Origin: CADEDV01 sp036383515
Lineage (GTDB): Bacteria > Bacteroidota > Bacteroidia > Chitinophagales > Chitinophagaceae
Reading direction: 5' to 3'
Length of the DNA stretch: 53,420 bases
NCBI GenBank assembly: GCA_036383515.1
Contig: DASVOE010000132.1
Location: 1-53,420, forward strand
Position 1 is the first letter of the stretch. Each line of letters opens with the position of its first letter. Below, piece after piece: positions 43,164-51,046 of this stretch. The notes beneath the pieces are model-generated. The model was not told the DNA's origin, searched no databases, and worked only from the letters and a program-made list of their open reading frames with translations. The translations under genes and the position numbers were made by a program.

Positions 43164-43600
43164 ACTAATATATGGATGGGTTAGTAAGTACGGGAAATAA
43201 ATTTCCCGACACAATATTAAAAATAATTTTGAGTAACCAAAAAATATTTCCAAAATATTTTATTCACATTTTAAGGTTTGCTGTGGATAAGCAACAAGGT
43301 ATAAAGCATTTTATTATCATCATTTATGAATTTATAGCAAAGCGATTTTATTGATTGATGTTGATTTGGTTTTTATCGTTCAATGAAAACCTTACACAGC
43401 AAAGCTTTCATTGAAGTGTTTTTCCGGCGATGATTAAAACAATAGCAGACGTTATAACTTTCGATCAAAAGAAATTTTTTGTATGAATGAATAAAAGCAT
43501 ATCCGTAATGGGTGTAAGTTTTTTTACCTATTTCTTCAAAACCGGGAATTATCCGATAAAACAGGCTGTTTTGAAAGATCACACCCAGTCATTCACTTGT

Positions 43601-43608
43601 TACCTTTG
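43601..43608 (+). promoter_or_regulatory. -7 promoter box TACCTTTG for lpxD
   Basis: Exact TAnnTTTG match 16 bases before the lpxD ATG. Confidence 0.47.
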
Positions 43609-43624
43609 CGCAAATACAAGTTAT

Positions 43625-44575
43625 ATGAAGTTTGAAAATCCTGTTCCACTTACCCGTATAGCGGCGTTGCTCAATGCTGAATTAGTGGGTAATCATGCAG
43701 CCTCTGCTACGGGTATTAACGAGATACATAAAGTGGAAGAAGGGGATCTTGTATTTGTTGATCATCCAAAATATTACGATAAGTGCATTCAATCACCGGC
43801 AAGTTTTATCATCATCAATAAGCAAACGGATTTCCCGGACGGTAAAGCCCTGCTTATTGTAGACGAACCTTTTGAAGCGTATTTAAAAATTGTCAATCAT
43901 TTTCGTCCATTCGTTGCTGCCCAGAAAATGATCAGTGATTCATCCATGGTGGGTGAAGGCACGGTTATTATGCCCAATGTTTTTATCGGTAATCATGTAA
44001 GCATCGGGAAGAACTGTATTATTCACCCTAATGTTACCATTCTTGATCATTGTATGATCGGGGATGAAGTGATCATACAGGCTGGCACTGTTATCGGCAG
44101 TGATGCTTTTTATTATAATAAAAAGACCAACCGTGCTATTCATTATAAAAAAATGACCAGTTGTGGAAGAGTGATCATTGAAAATGGGGTGGAGATTGGC
44201 GCCGGCTGCACCATTGACCGCGGTGTGACCGCTGATACAGTAATCGGTGCCGGCACCAAGATGGATAATATGGTACAGGTGGGTCATGATACCATTATTG
44301 GTAAGAACTGCCTGTTTGCAGCGCAGGTAGGTATTGCAGGAGCAACTATCATTGAAGATAACGTGATACTCTGGGGACAGGTTGGCGTAAGTAAAACATT
44401 GACCATCGGGAAAGATGCGGTGGTGTATGCACAAAGCGGAGTAAAGGATTCAATACCCGGGGGAAAAACTTATTTTGGTTCACCTGTAGAAGACGCCCGT
44501 GAAAAAATGAAAGAGTTTGTATGGATCAAACGGATACCGGAGCTGTGGGAGAAAGTGATGGGGCGTAAGGGTTGA
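43625..44575 (+). CDS. lpxD: LpxD-type UDP-3-O-acylglucosamine N-acyltransferase
   Basis: A 316-residue left-handed beta-helix acyltransferase. In lipid A synthesis LpxD adds the N-linked hydroxyacyl chain to UDP-acylglucosamine. The N-terminal uridine-binding part (about residues 1-100) has LNAELVG and VEEGDLVFVDHPKYYDKC. Hexapeptide repeats run from about residue 108 to 285 (IGKNCIIHPNVTIL, IIENGVEIGAGCTIDRG, IIGKNCLFAAQVGIAG). His221 in VQVGHD corresponds to the catalytic histidine position. It is slightly shorter than E. coli LpxD and is not beside lpxC/fabZ or lpxA, so it may be a second LpxD-like copy. The start with its -7 box is favoured over the longer frame to 43487. Confidence 0.85.
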   Translation: MKFENPVPLTRIAALLNAELVGNHAASATGINEIHKVEEGDLVFVDHPKYYDKCIQSPASFIIINKQTDFPDGKALLIVDEPFEAYLKIVNHFRPFVAAQKMISDSSMVGEGTVIMPNVFIGNHVSIGKNCIIHPNVTILDHCMIGDEVIIQAGTVIGSDAFYYNKKTNRAIHYKKMTSCGRVIIENGVEIGAGCTIDRGVTADTVIGAGTKMDNMVQVGHDTIIGKNCLFAAQVGIAGATIIEDNVILWGQVGVSKTLTIGKDAVVYAQSGVKDSIPGGKTYFGSPVEDAREKMKEFVWIKRIPELWEKVMGRKG

Positions 44576-44624
44576 AAAGTTTTTTACCTGTTAACCAATT
44601 AACTTATTAACGGATCAGGCTCTC

Positions 44625-45698
44625 TCAATCCGGCATATAATCATACGGCAACTGATCCGCTAAATTCTTCCAGCCCCAATAACCCTGGTTGATCCAGTCT
44701 TTCTGATCATAGTAATAACCATTCTCTTTAATAGCGATAGCATCTGTCAGATCAATATAAGAGGTCTGGATCGTAACATTCTTCGGCAGTTTGTACTTCT
44801 TCAGGTATTCAGGTTCTGCTTTCTTTTTAGTGTAGGTGATACTGAGTTTCCGGGGATACCATATTTCAATTTCAGCTGTACTGTCAACGCCTCCATAATA
44901 CAATGTATCGTAGGGATCTGTTACTTTATTGAATTTTGTAGCGCTGCTTTCACCCAGCATACTGATGATCCAGCCATCCTCTGCCAGGGTACTATCGTAA
45001 TAACTCCGCATAAACTGTAACCGGGAGCCATTGTATGTTTTGGTACGATTGGCTGTCCATATTTTTTTCAGGCTATCCGATCCTTCCATTTCGCTGTATA
45101 AACAATAACCCCGGTAGGAGTTGATATCCGTATTGTAATAATAAATAAATGAATCAAGCTGGTAACGCAGGTTATACCCCAATGCGTTATTTGAAATGAG
45201 TATAGGTTCGGTGGCCAGTACTCTCAGCTTATTGCTTTTCTTCAAAAAATAAAACTTAAGTACCTCGGGATTCTCGAGTTTGCATTGGGCGGCATTAGGA
45301 GTAGCGCCAATAAAATTTTCTAAAAAGAAAGAACCATATTTTTCCCAGCCATCTTTTACTTCGTTACTGCTTTTGATCACCACTTCACCCAGGCTTTTGT
45401 CTTCTTTTATCATTACTATTTCAAAACGGGATACATCGCCGGTGATACGGATGGTCTGTGTTTGATAACCGGTGTAAGTAAAGATGAGATCATATCCCCC
45501 CGATTTTAATTGAAGGGAGAATTGCCCTTGTTTATTGGTAACAGTACCTAAAGTAGTATTCTGGCAAAACACAGAAGCAGCGCTCAGTGGCTCACGGGTA
45601 GCGGAATCCACTACAATACCTGTAACGGTAAACTGTGCAGATACCAATAAAGAGAACCCAATAAAAAAGCTAAGAAAGCTGAGATGAAGTTTTTTCAT
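44625..45698 (-). CDS. Secreted protein with carboxypeptidase-like regulatory domain
   Basis: A 357-residue exported protein of unknown function. The signal peptide is MKKLHLSFLSFFIGFSLLVSAQ. Residues 22-110 form a CarboxypepD_reg-like beta-sandwich (TVTGIVVDSATREPLSAASV, TVTNKQGQFSLQL, TYTGYQTQTI), a domain often found at the start of SusC-type receptors but here without plug or barrel. The remaining 240 residues are beta-rich with many aromatic residues and no motif I recognise. It is probably periplasmic or outer-membrane associated. The extended SDR gene upstream ends 37 bases before its start, so they may share a transcript. Confidence 0.78.
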   Translation of the reverse strand: MKKLHLSFLSFFIGFSLLVSAQFTVTGIVVDSATREPLSAASVFCQNTTLGTVTNKQGQFSLQLKSGGYDLIFTYTGYQTQTIRITGDVSRFEIVMIKEDKSLGEVVIKSSNEVKDGWEKYGSFFLENFIGATPNAAQCKLENPEVLKFYFLKKSNKLRVLATEPILISNNALGYNLRYQLDSFIYYYNTDINSYRGYCLYSEMEGSDSLKKIWTANRTKTYNGSRLQFMRSYYDSTLAEDGWIISMLGESSATKFNKVTDPYDTLYYGGVDSTAEIEIWYPRKLSITYTKKKAEPEYLKKYKLPKNVTIQTSYIDLTDAIAIKENGYYYDQKDWINQGYWGWKNLADQLPYDYMPD

Positions 45699-45735
45699 AG
45701 AAAACGATTGCTGCTTAAAGATACAGTTTGGAAGG

Positions 45736-46755
45736 CTATGGTTGCAAAGCATTTACTGTGCCAGCATACTTTTTACAGGCATTTGCAATCGTTTCTTCCA
45801 ACGGCGTAAAGGAAAAACCCGGCAAAGCGTTTAGTAGTTTATCGTTATCGAAATAGGTTTTACTATGTGCTACACGGGCACTTTCTTTCGTGAGCAAGGG
45901 GCGGCTGCCGGTAAAAAATGATTTGAACTTTTCCATCCGCCACGCTACTGCAATTAAAAAATTAGTGGTTTGCCGTGCAGGCTTTCTCTTTCCAAAATTT
46001 TCTGCTATGGTATCCATTAATTTTTTAAAAGGCCAGCTTTCTGCATTCACCGTAAACCGTTGTTCCGATATTTCATTCTCCAGCATCAATACCACCACTC
46101 TTGCAACATCTTCCACATCTACAAAACCATTGATACCCGGGCTATACCATTTGAATTCCTCGTATACGTTTTTGAAAATAGCACAACTGCTATTGTTCCA
46201 ATCACCATAGCCCAAAATAGTACTGGGATTTAAAATCACGGCACTCAATCCTTCTGCCATCCCTCTCCATACTTCCAATTCAGCTTTGTATTTGCTTTTG
46301 GCATAATGAGTGTTCACTTTACTTTCTTCCCATTTCTTTTCTTCATTCACATGACCTCCACCCGCTGTTCTTCCTAATGCAGCTACGGAACTGATATGGA
46401 TCAGCCGTCTCACTTTTTTTTCTAGTGCCATATTCACCACGTTGGCCGTGCCCTCTACGTTTACCTGGTACATCATGTTGCGATCCTTACCGGCAAATGA
46501 AACAACAGCGGCCGAATGAATAACTGCATCAACACCTTCCATCGCTTCATCTAATGAAACAACATCCAATATATCACCTTCCACCCATTCTACTGAGCCA
46601 GTCGCGGTATTGTTCAAAATATCCGGTGCTATCCAGAAAGGAAGTGTTGTACTGCGGCGAAGAGCTCTCACCGCATATCCTTTTTCCACCAAAGCTTTAA
46701 TGATGTAAGAACCCAGGAAACCCGTGCCGCCCGTAACAAGTAGTTTAGTTGACAA
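45736..46755 (-). CDS. NAD-dependent epimerase/dehydratase family protein (extended SDR)
   Basis: A 339-residue NAD(P)-binding protein. The Rossmann motif VTGGTGFLGS is at residues 7-16, IHSAAVVSF follows, the catalytic serine lies in IHISSVAALG, and YAKSK supplies Tyr and Lys. The C-terminal part (VNAESWPFKKLMDTIAE, PLLTKESARVAH) resembles the dihydroflavonol reductase-like and 3-beta-hydroxysteroid-type extended SDRs. The start codon is TTG at 46755, directly before the conserved STKLLVTGG; no ATG is near. It lies 59 bases after the hydroxyacyl-CoA dehydrogenase gene. Confidence 0.88.
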   Translation of the reverse strand: MSTKLLVTGGTGFLGSYIIKALVEKGYAVRALRRSTTLPFWIAPDILNNTATGSVEWVEGDILDVVSLDEAMEGVDAVIHSAAVVSFAGKDRNMMYQVNVEGTANVVNMALEKKVRRLIHISSVAALGRTAGGGHVNEEKKWEESKVNTHYAKSKYKAELEVWRGMAEGLSAVILNPSTILGYGDWNNSSCAIFKNVYEEFKWYSPGINGFVDVEDVARVVVLMLENEISEQRFTVNAESWPFKKLMDTIAENFGKRKPARQTTNFLIAVAWRMEKFKSFFTGSRPLLTKESARVAHSKTYFDNDKLLNALPGFSFTPLEETIANACKKYAGTVNALQP

Positions 46756-46814
46756 GTTGATTGATTGAATGATGACGAAGATACTCCTTGTTAACTTTTC
46801 ACCTGTTCAACCTG

Positions 46815-47663
46815 TTAACTATATTCATAATATCCGTTTCCTGTTTTTTTGCCGAGCTTTCCTTCTTTTACTTTTTGCTCCTGTATAAAAGAAGGTTTTA
46901 ACCGTTCAGGATGGTCCAATTGTTCATATACCGAACAACTCACTGCATAGTTTATATCATTGCCGATAAGATCCATTAGTTTAAACGGACCCATTTTAAA
47001 ACCCGTGGATTCTAGCAGAGAATCTATTTGTGAGAAATTGCTGATCCCTTCTTCTGCCAGTCGCAACGATTCAATATAATAAGGACGGGCTACCCGATTC
47101 ACAATGAAGCCTGGAGAATCTTTGCACAAGACCGGTGTTTTACCCATTTGTTTGGCAAGGGCAACAACAATCTCCGTCGTTTCTTTATTGGTGTAAGGGG
47201 TATTAACCACCTCTACTAATTTCATCACGGGAGCGGGATTGAAAAAATGCATACCAATGACCCGTTCGGGATGTTTGATCTTTTCAGCAATATCTGTAAC
47301 AGATAAGGACGATGTATTGCTGGCAAAAATACATTCGCTATGGTTGAGTTCGGCCAGTTGATTGAATAAAGAAACCTTGATCTCTGGTTTTTCTACAATA
47401 GCTTCAATAAAAAAATCAGCAAGACAGCTTTGCAGGTTACTGGTAAAAAGAATGCGCTGGTATGTTTTATTCTTTTCTTCCGTACTGATCTTTCCTTTCT
47501 CTACCAATGTTTGAAGGTTTTTGTCAATACCGGTTCTTGCTTTGGCAAGAATTGTTTCATTCAGTTCATACAATATAGTATAGAAGCCAGACTGTGCTGC
47601 CACCTGTGCAATGCCACTTCCCATGGTACCGGCTCCGCAAACACAAACGCTGTTGATGTTCAT
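46815..47663 (-). CDS. 3-hydroxyacyl-CoA (hydroxybutyryl-CoA) dehydrogenase
   Basis: An NAD-dependent enzyme that interconverts 3-hydroxyacyl-CoA and 3-oxoacyl-CoA. The 282-residue protein has the cofactor motif VCGAGTMGSGIAQ at residues 8-20, EAIVEKPEIKVSLF, the catalytic HFFNPAPVMKLVEVV, and KDSPGFIVNRV. The C-terminal domain (IDSLLESTGFKMGPFKLMDL, GKKTGNGYYEY) is that of the short single-function form. A near-consensus -7 box TACCTTTA lies five bases before the ATG, so the leader may be almost absent. The neighbouring SDR gene is downstream in the same direction. Confidence 0.92.
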   Translation of the reverse strand: MNINSVCVCGAGTMGSGIAQVAAQSGFYTILYELNETILAKARTGIDKNLQTLVEKGKISTEEKNKTYQRILFTSNLQSCLADFFIEAIVEKPEIKVSLFNQLAELNHSECIFASNTSSLSVTDIAEKIKHPERVIGMHFFNPAPVMKLVEVVNTPYTNKETTEIVVALAKQMGKTPVLCKDSPGFIVNRVARPYYIESLRLAEEGISNFSQIDSLLESTGFKMGPFKLMDLIGNDINYAVSCSVYEQLDHPERLKPSFIQEQKVKEGKLGKKTGNGYYEYS

Positions 47664-47785
47664 GGATGTAAAGGTAAAGGGCGTAAATTTCTTTTTATCA
47701 GGTCAGATTATTTATCTTTAAAAGCCAGTCCGTCTGACTCTACTTCACTACTTTTCATATTCTCATAACCACCAACATATTTCAA

Positions 47786-48367
47786 ATGGAAACAAACCAA
47801 GCAACCACCCAGCCAGTTTATTCAAAATCCACAGGGGTATTTGGAACAAAAGTTCCTTCATCAATAGCATTCGCCATCGGGGTTTTGCTCTTTTTTCTAC
47901 CCTTCATTGATATTAAATGCAATAACATGTCATTGCAAAAAGTAAATGGCTTAGAGTTGGCTACCGGTTTTCATATAAAAGGTCCGGGTAGTAACGATTC
48001 ATTTGCGGGTACATTCGAAAATGGTACTGCCAATAACGAACTAAAGAAGAAAGAAGATCGAAAAGATCCGAATGCCTTTGCGCTGGGCGCACTGGTATTG
48101 GGTGTTGCAGGATTTTTATTATCGATGCTTAACAACAAAGCGGGGGCAGGCGGAGGCTTGGTAACCGGCGCTTTGGCTACCGTAGCAATGATCGGGTTGA
48201 TCATCGATATTAAAGCAGATATCAATGATCAGCTATTGGGAAAGGATCCGGATATTTCTATCGCTGTAGAATTCACCGTATGGTTTTTTCTTTCCCTTCT
48301 TTCATTCCTGGCAGCGGCTTATTTTAGTTATAGAAGATGGAAGCAAGGAGGTACACCAACGATTTAA
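47786..48367 (+). CDS. Four-helix membrane protein of unknown function
   Basis: A 193-residue inner-membrane protein that I cannot assign. Predicted helices lie at about residues 24-42 (SSIAFAIGVLLFFLPF), 97-115, 122-141 and 160-182. Between helices 1 and 2 is a polar loop of about 50 residues starting DIKCNNMSLQKVNGLELATG, with one cysteine, ending in a lysine/glutamate-rich stretch before helix 2. The terminal SYRRWKQGG is basic, consistent with a cytoplasmic end. It is flanked by a divergent dehydrogenase gene and convergent pheS, and ends in front of a bidirectional terminator, so it is a single-gene unit. Confidence 0.75.
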   Translation: METNQATTQPVYSKSTGVFGTKVPSSIAFAIGVLLFFLPFIDIKCNNMSLQKVNGLELATGFHIKGPGSNDSFAGTFENGTANNELKKKEDRKDPNAFALGALVLGVAGFLLSMLNNKAGAGGGLVTGALATVAMIGLIIDIKADINDQLLGKDPDISIAVEFTVWFFLSLLSFLAAAYFSYRRWKQGGTPTI

Positions 48368-48372
48368 AAATA

Positions 48373-48400
48373 AAGGCGGTCGTCGGACCGCCTTATCTAT
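48373..48400. terminator. Bidirectional terminator between the membrane protein gene and pheS
   Basis: AAGGCGGTC (48373-48381) pairs with GACCGCCTT (48386-48394). The minus-strand tail reads TTTATTTTTAAA, a strong T-run for pheS; the plus-strand tail is weaker. It lies between two convergent stop codons. Confidence 0.85.
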
Positions 48401-48414
48401 GATTTTTATACCAG

Positions 48415-49446
48415 CTATATCGCACTGGTAAACTGTTTCAGGAATCTAACATCATTCTCACTGAACAAACGAATATCATTGATGCCATACTTCAGCATGG
48501 CCGGACGTTCAATGCCCATACCAAAAGCAAAGCCACTGTATTTATTAGGATCAATACCACAATTGGTCAATACGTTCGGATGCACCATACCGCATCCCAG
48601 TATTTCCACCCAGCCTGTCTTCTTACAGATATTACAACCAGTGCCGCCGCATATAAAACAGCTTACATCCATCTCAGCACTTGGCTCTGTAAAAGGAAAA
48701 TAAGAAGGGCGGAAACGAACTCTTACATCCTTGCCATACATTTCCTTTACAAAGAAATAAAGTGTTTGCTTCAGGTCAGCGAAAGAAACGTTTTCATCGA
48801 TATATAAGCCTTCTACCTGGTGAAAAAAGCAATGGCTTCTTGCACTTACGGTTTCGTTGCGATACACACGACCAGGCATCACCATCCGGATAGGAAGCTT
48901 TCCTTTTTCCATTTCCCGTATCTGCACATTACTGGTATGCGTTCGCAATACCCAATCCGGATTTTGCTGGATATAAAAAGTATCCTGCATATCACGGGCA
49001 GGATGATGAGGCGGTAAATTCAGGGCGCCGAAATTGTGCCAGTCATCTTCGATCTCCGGTCCTTCAGCCACTGCAAAACCAAGGCGCTGAAAAATTGAAA
49101 CAATCCTGTTGCGCATTAACGTAATAGGATGACGACTGCCGATGGGCATTGTATCACCGGGTAGCGTGAGGTCAATAGTGCTCGCTAATGATGATAATCC
49201 ATTGCCAGCCGACTCCTTCAATGTTTCAAACTTTGCTTCTACAAACTGTTTGAACTCATTTAAAAGCTGGCCTGCTTCTTTTTTCTGTTCCACCGGCACA
49301 TTCTTCATTTCGCTCATGATGGTTTTTACAATACCTTTTGTGCCCAGGTATTTGATACGGAATTCTTCAACCTGTTTATCATCGGTGGCGTTGAAACCAG
49401 CTATTTCACTTTTATACTCTTCTATCTGTTGCTGCAGCTTGTCCAT
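48415..49446 (-). CDS. pheS: Phenylalanine--tRNA ligase alpha subunit
   Basis: The catalytic subunit of the tetrameric PheRS, which charges tRNA-Phe. The 343-residue protein has an N-terminal coiled-coil (about residues 1-80). The class II core follows: motif 1 near GSRHPITLMRNRIVSIF, motif 2 with RTHTSNVQIREM and GRVYRNETVSARSH, and motif 3 FGMGIERPAMLKYGI. GLYIDENVSFADLKQTL and FRPSYFPFTEPSAEMDVSC are also characteristic. The pheT gene is not adjacent, which is common in this phylum. A -7 box ends four bases before the start codon. Confidence 0.96.
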   Translation of the reverse strand: MDKLQQQIEEYKSEIAGFNATDDKQVEEFRIKYLGTKGIVKTIMSEMKNVPVEQKKEAGQLLNEFKQFVEAKFETLKESAGNGLSSLASTIDLTLPGDTMPIGSRHPITLMRNRIVSIFQRLGFAVAEGPEIEDDWHNFGALNLPPHHPARDMQDTFYIQQNPDWVLRTHTSNVQIREMEKGKLPIRMVMPGRVYRNETVSARSHCFFHQVEGLYIDENVSFADLKQTLYFFVKEMYGKDVRVRFRPSYFPFTEPSAEMDVSCFICGGTGCNICKKTGWVEILGCGMVHPNVLTNCGIDPNKYSGFAFGMGIERPAMLKYGINDIRLFSENDVRFLKQFTSAI

Positions 49447-49450
49447 GCCG

Positions 49451-49458
49451 CAAATATA
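49451..49458 (-). promoter_or_regulatory. -7 box TATATTTG abutting the pheS start codon
   Basis: Exact TAnnTTTG match on the minus strand, with four bases between its last G and the ATG. Transcription would then start at or next to the start codon, giving a leaderless or nearly leaderless mRNA. Confidence 0.48.
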
Positions 49459-49557
49459 TGAAAGAGAAAACGGAGAGAAATGAGAGGAGGATCGGGAAAA
49501 CCTGGATCAGGCTCTTCTTATCATTCTCCACTTTCCATTTTCCATTATCTTGCATGC

Positions 49558-50694
49558 ATGTCAGACCACCTCCATATTTCCGAATTTCTTGACCCGTTAA
49601 ATACACATGCTATTTCGCAGGATGAAGGATACCGGGAAGGACAATTGGGAAAGACCATTGCCATCTATGAAGATGAATTCCCTGACCTGGATGAGGCGCA
49701 GATCGTTATTGTAGGTTGTGGAGAGCAACGGGGTAGCGGGCTCATTCATGGACATAGCAAAACACCCGATATCATCCGTCGCCATTTCTATAATTTATAT
49801 TACTGGCACCAGGATATTAAGATCGCTGACATAGGAAACATCAAAGCCGGTTCTTTATTTACCGATTCGTATGCTGCGTTGAAAACCGTGGTGTATGAGC
49901 TGATCAATGACGATAAAACAGTGATCATACTCGGCGGCTCGCATGATCTGACACTGCCACAGTATCATGCCTATGCGGAAAATAAAAAAGCTATCGAAGC
50001 CAGTTGCGTAGATGCATTGATCGATCTCAACCTCGATTCACCCTTTCGCCATGAAAATTTCCTGATGGAAATCCTTACCGGCGAACCCAATTATCTTCGT
50101 CATTACAATCATATCGGTTTTCAAAGTTATTATGTACATCCGCGAATGCTGGAGACCATGGATAAACTTCGTTTTGATTGTTTCCGGGTGGGCCATGTAA
50201 AAGAAAGTATTGATGAAATGGAACCTGTGATCCGTAACTCCAGCCTTTTTAGTTTTGATATTACTGCCATAGCAAATACGTATGCACCTGCCAATAAAAT
50301 TTCGCCCAATGGTTTTAACGGTGAAGAAGCCTGTGTGCTGATGCAATATGCAGGCATGAGTCCGAACGTGAACAGCATCGGTATCTATGGTTACGATGCC
50401 CGGCATGATAAAGATGAACTGACCGCTAAGCAAATTGCTCACATGTTGTGGTATACACTCGATGGGCGTAGTCGTGGCCGTCGTGAAGCTGCTCTTGATG
50501 AAAGAGATTCCTTTAATGAATACCACATGGCATTTGCTGAAGTTGATACCATTTTTTTGCAAAGCAAAAAAACGGGGAGATGGTGGATGCAATTGCCCGA
50601 TAAAAAATTCATTGCCTGCAGCTATAAAGATTATTTATTGGCCAGCAGTAATGAAATTCCGGAGCGGTGGCTGAGAGCGCAGGAGAGAGGGTAA
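49558..50694 (+). CDS. Arginase/formimidoylglutamase-fold protein
   Basis: A 378-residue member of the ureohydrolase fold, which normally uses two manganese ions to hydrolyse guanidino compounds such as arginine or formimidoylglutamate. The fold elements are visible, but ligands are altered: GGSHD has His129 in place; the DAHxD motif is DLNLD (Asp156, Asn158, Asp160), so the histidine is Asn; and the SxDxD motif is SFDIT (Asp234, Thr236), so the last aspartate is missing. The C-terminal part (SSNEIPERWLRAQERG) is long and well conserved in the group. Catalysis is therefore doubtful. The ATG at 49558 is chosen over an upstream frame that overlaps the pheS promoter area. Confidence 0.8.
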   Translation: MSDHLHISEFLDPLNTHAISQDEGYREGQLGKTIAIYEDEFPDLDEAQIVIVGCGEQRGSGLIHGHSKTPDIIRRHFYNLYYWHQDIKIADIGNIKAGSLFTDSYAALKTVVYELINDDKTVIILGGSHDLTLPQYHAYAENKKAIEASCVDALIDLNLDSPFRHENFLMEILTGEPNYLRHYNHIGFQSYYVHPRMLETMDKLRFDCFRVGHVKESIDEMEPVIRNSSLFSFDITAIANTYAPANKISPNGFNGEEACVLMQYAGMSPNVNSIGIYGYDARHDKDELTAKQIAHMLWYTLDGRSRGRREAALDERDSFNEYHMAFAEVDTIFLQSKKTGRWWMQLPDKKFIACSYKDYLLASSNEIPERWLRAQERG

Positions 50695-51046
50695 AAGCCC
50701 CTGTCCCCCGAAGGGGAACTTAGGTTTGAAGTTATTGATGAGCATCGAAGTATGTTTATGCAGGTAGGTTTATTTTTTAGGTGACCAACTTCAGTTTTTC
50801 ATAGCATCTTTCTTGCGTCGCACAGTTTATCTTCCGGTTCTATTATCAACAAATACGTATTTTCAAACTGTGGAGTTTTCATCCCCTCCAAGGAGGGGTC
50901 GCAGGGGTTACTAATAATTAAATTTACGAATGGGGTGGGTAGATTTTATCTGAACTTCATAAACAATTATTTTAGATTTTTACATCAATAAGAAATTTTC
51001 AACCCTCCTCTTTGGGGAGTAGTGAGCTATAAATAAAAAACTAATA
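50695..51046. other. Intergenic region with GC-rich inverted repeats and a possible gene remnant
   Basis: About 350 bases without a clear gene. Three short CCCC/GGGG inverted repeats occur: near 50703-50716 (CCCCCGAAGGGG), at 50883-50898 (CCCCTCC-AA-GGAGGGG) and near 51004-51018 (CCTCCTCTTTGGGGAG). Such strings are common dispersed elements in Bacteroidota intergenic DNA. Between the first two lies a 27-codon minus-strand frame that resembles the beginning of a larger protein. Confidence 0.5.
50799..50882 (-). pseudogene. Possible remnant of an N-terminal coding segment
   Basis: A minus-strand frame of 27 codons from ATG to TGA reads MKTPQFENTYLLIIEPEDK followed by LCDARKML. The segment YLLIIEP(P/E)E resembles the first strand of 2'-5' RNA ligase-like proteins of this phylum, but everything after it is missing and the frame closes at once. 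Only about 85 bases are left, so this is tentative; a dispersed repeat that happens to be open is the alternative. Confidence 0.2.

Larger units (their letters stand above)
42966..43624. other. Long divergent gap between yicC and lpxD
   Basis: About 660 AT-rich bases. It holds a minus-facing terminator hairpin (43134-43163), a perfect 18-base palindrome (43191-43208, CGGGAAAT-AA-ATTTCCCG), and the lpxD -7 box at its right end. A 60-codon frame beginning at 43172 after a GGAGG looks non-coding in composition. No gene is called. Confidence 0.55.

Noticed and set aside
43172..43354. 60-codon plus-strand frame preceded by GGAGG
   Set aside because: The GGAGG belongs to the hairpin at 43144-43163. 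Shine-Dalgarno use is rare in this organism, and the translation is rich in I, K, F with no domain, as expected of AT-rich intergenic DNA.
43940..44434. 164-codon minus-strand frame
   Set aside because: Antisense shadow of the hexapeptide repeats of lpxD; the periodic GC-rich codons create long open frames on the opposite strand.
50038..50592. 184-codon minus-strand frame
   Set aside because: Entirely antisense to the arginase-fold gene, whose plus-strand reading is clearly conserved.
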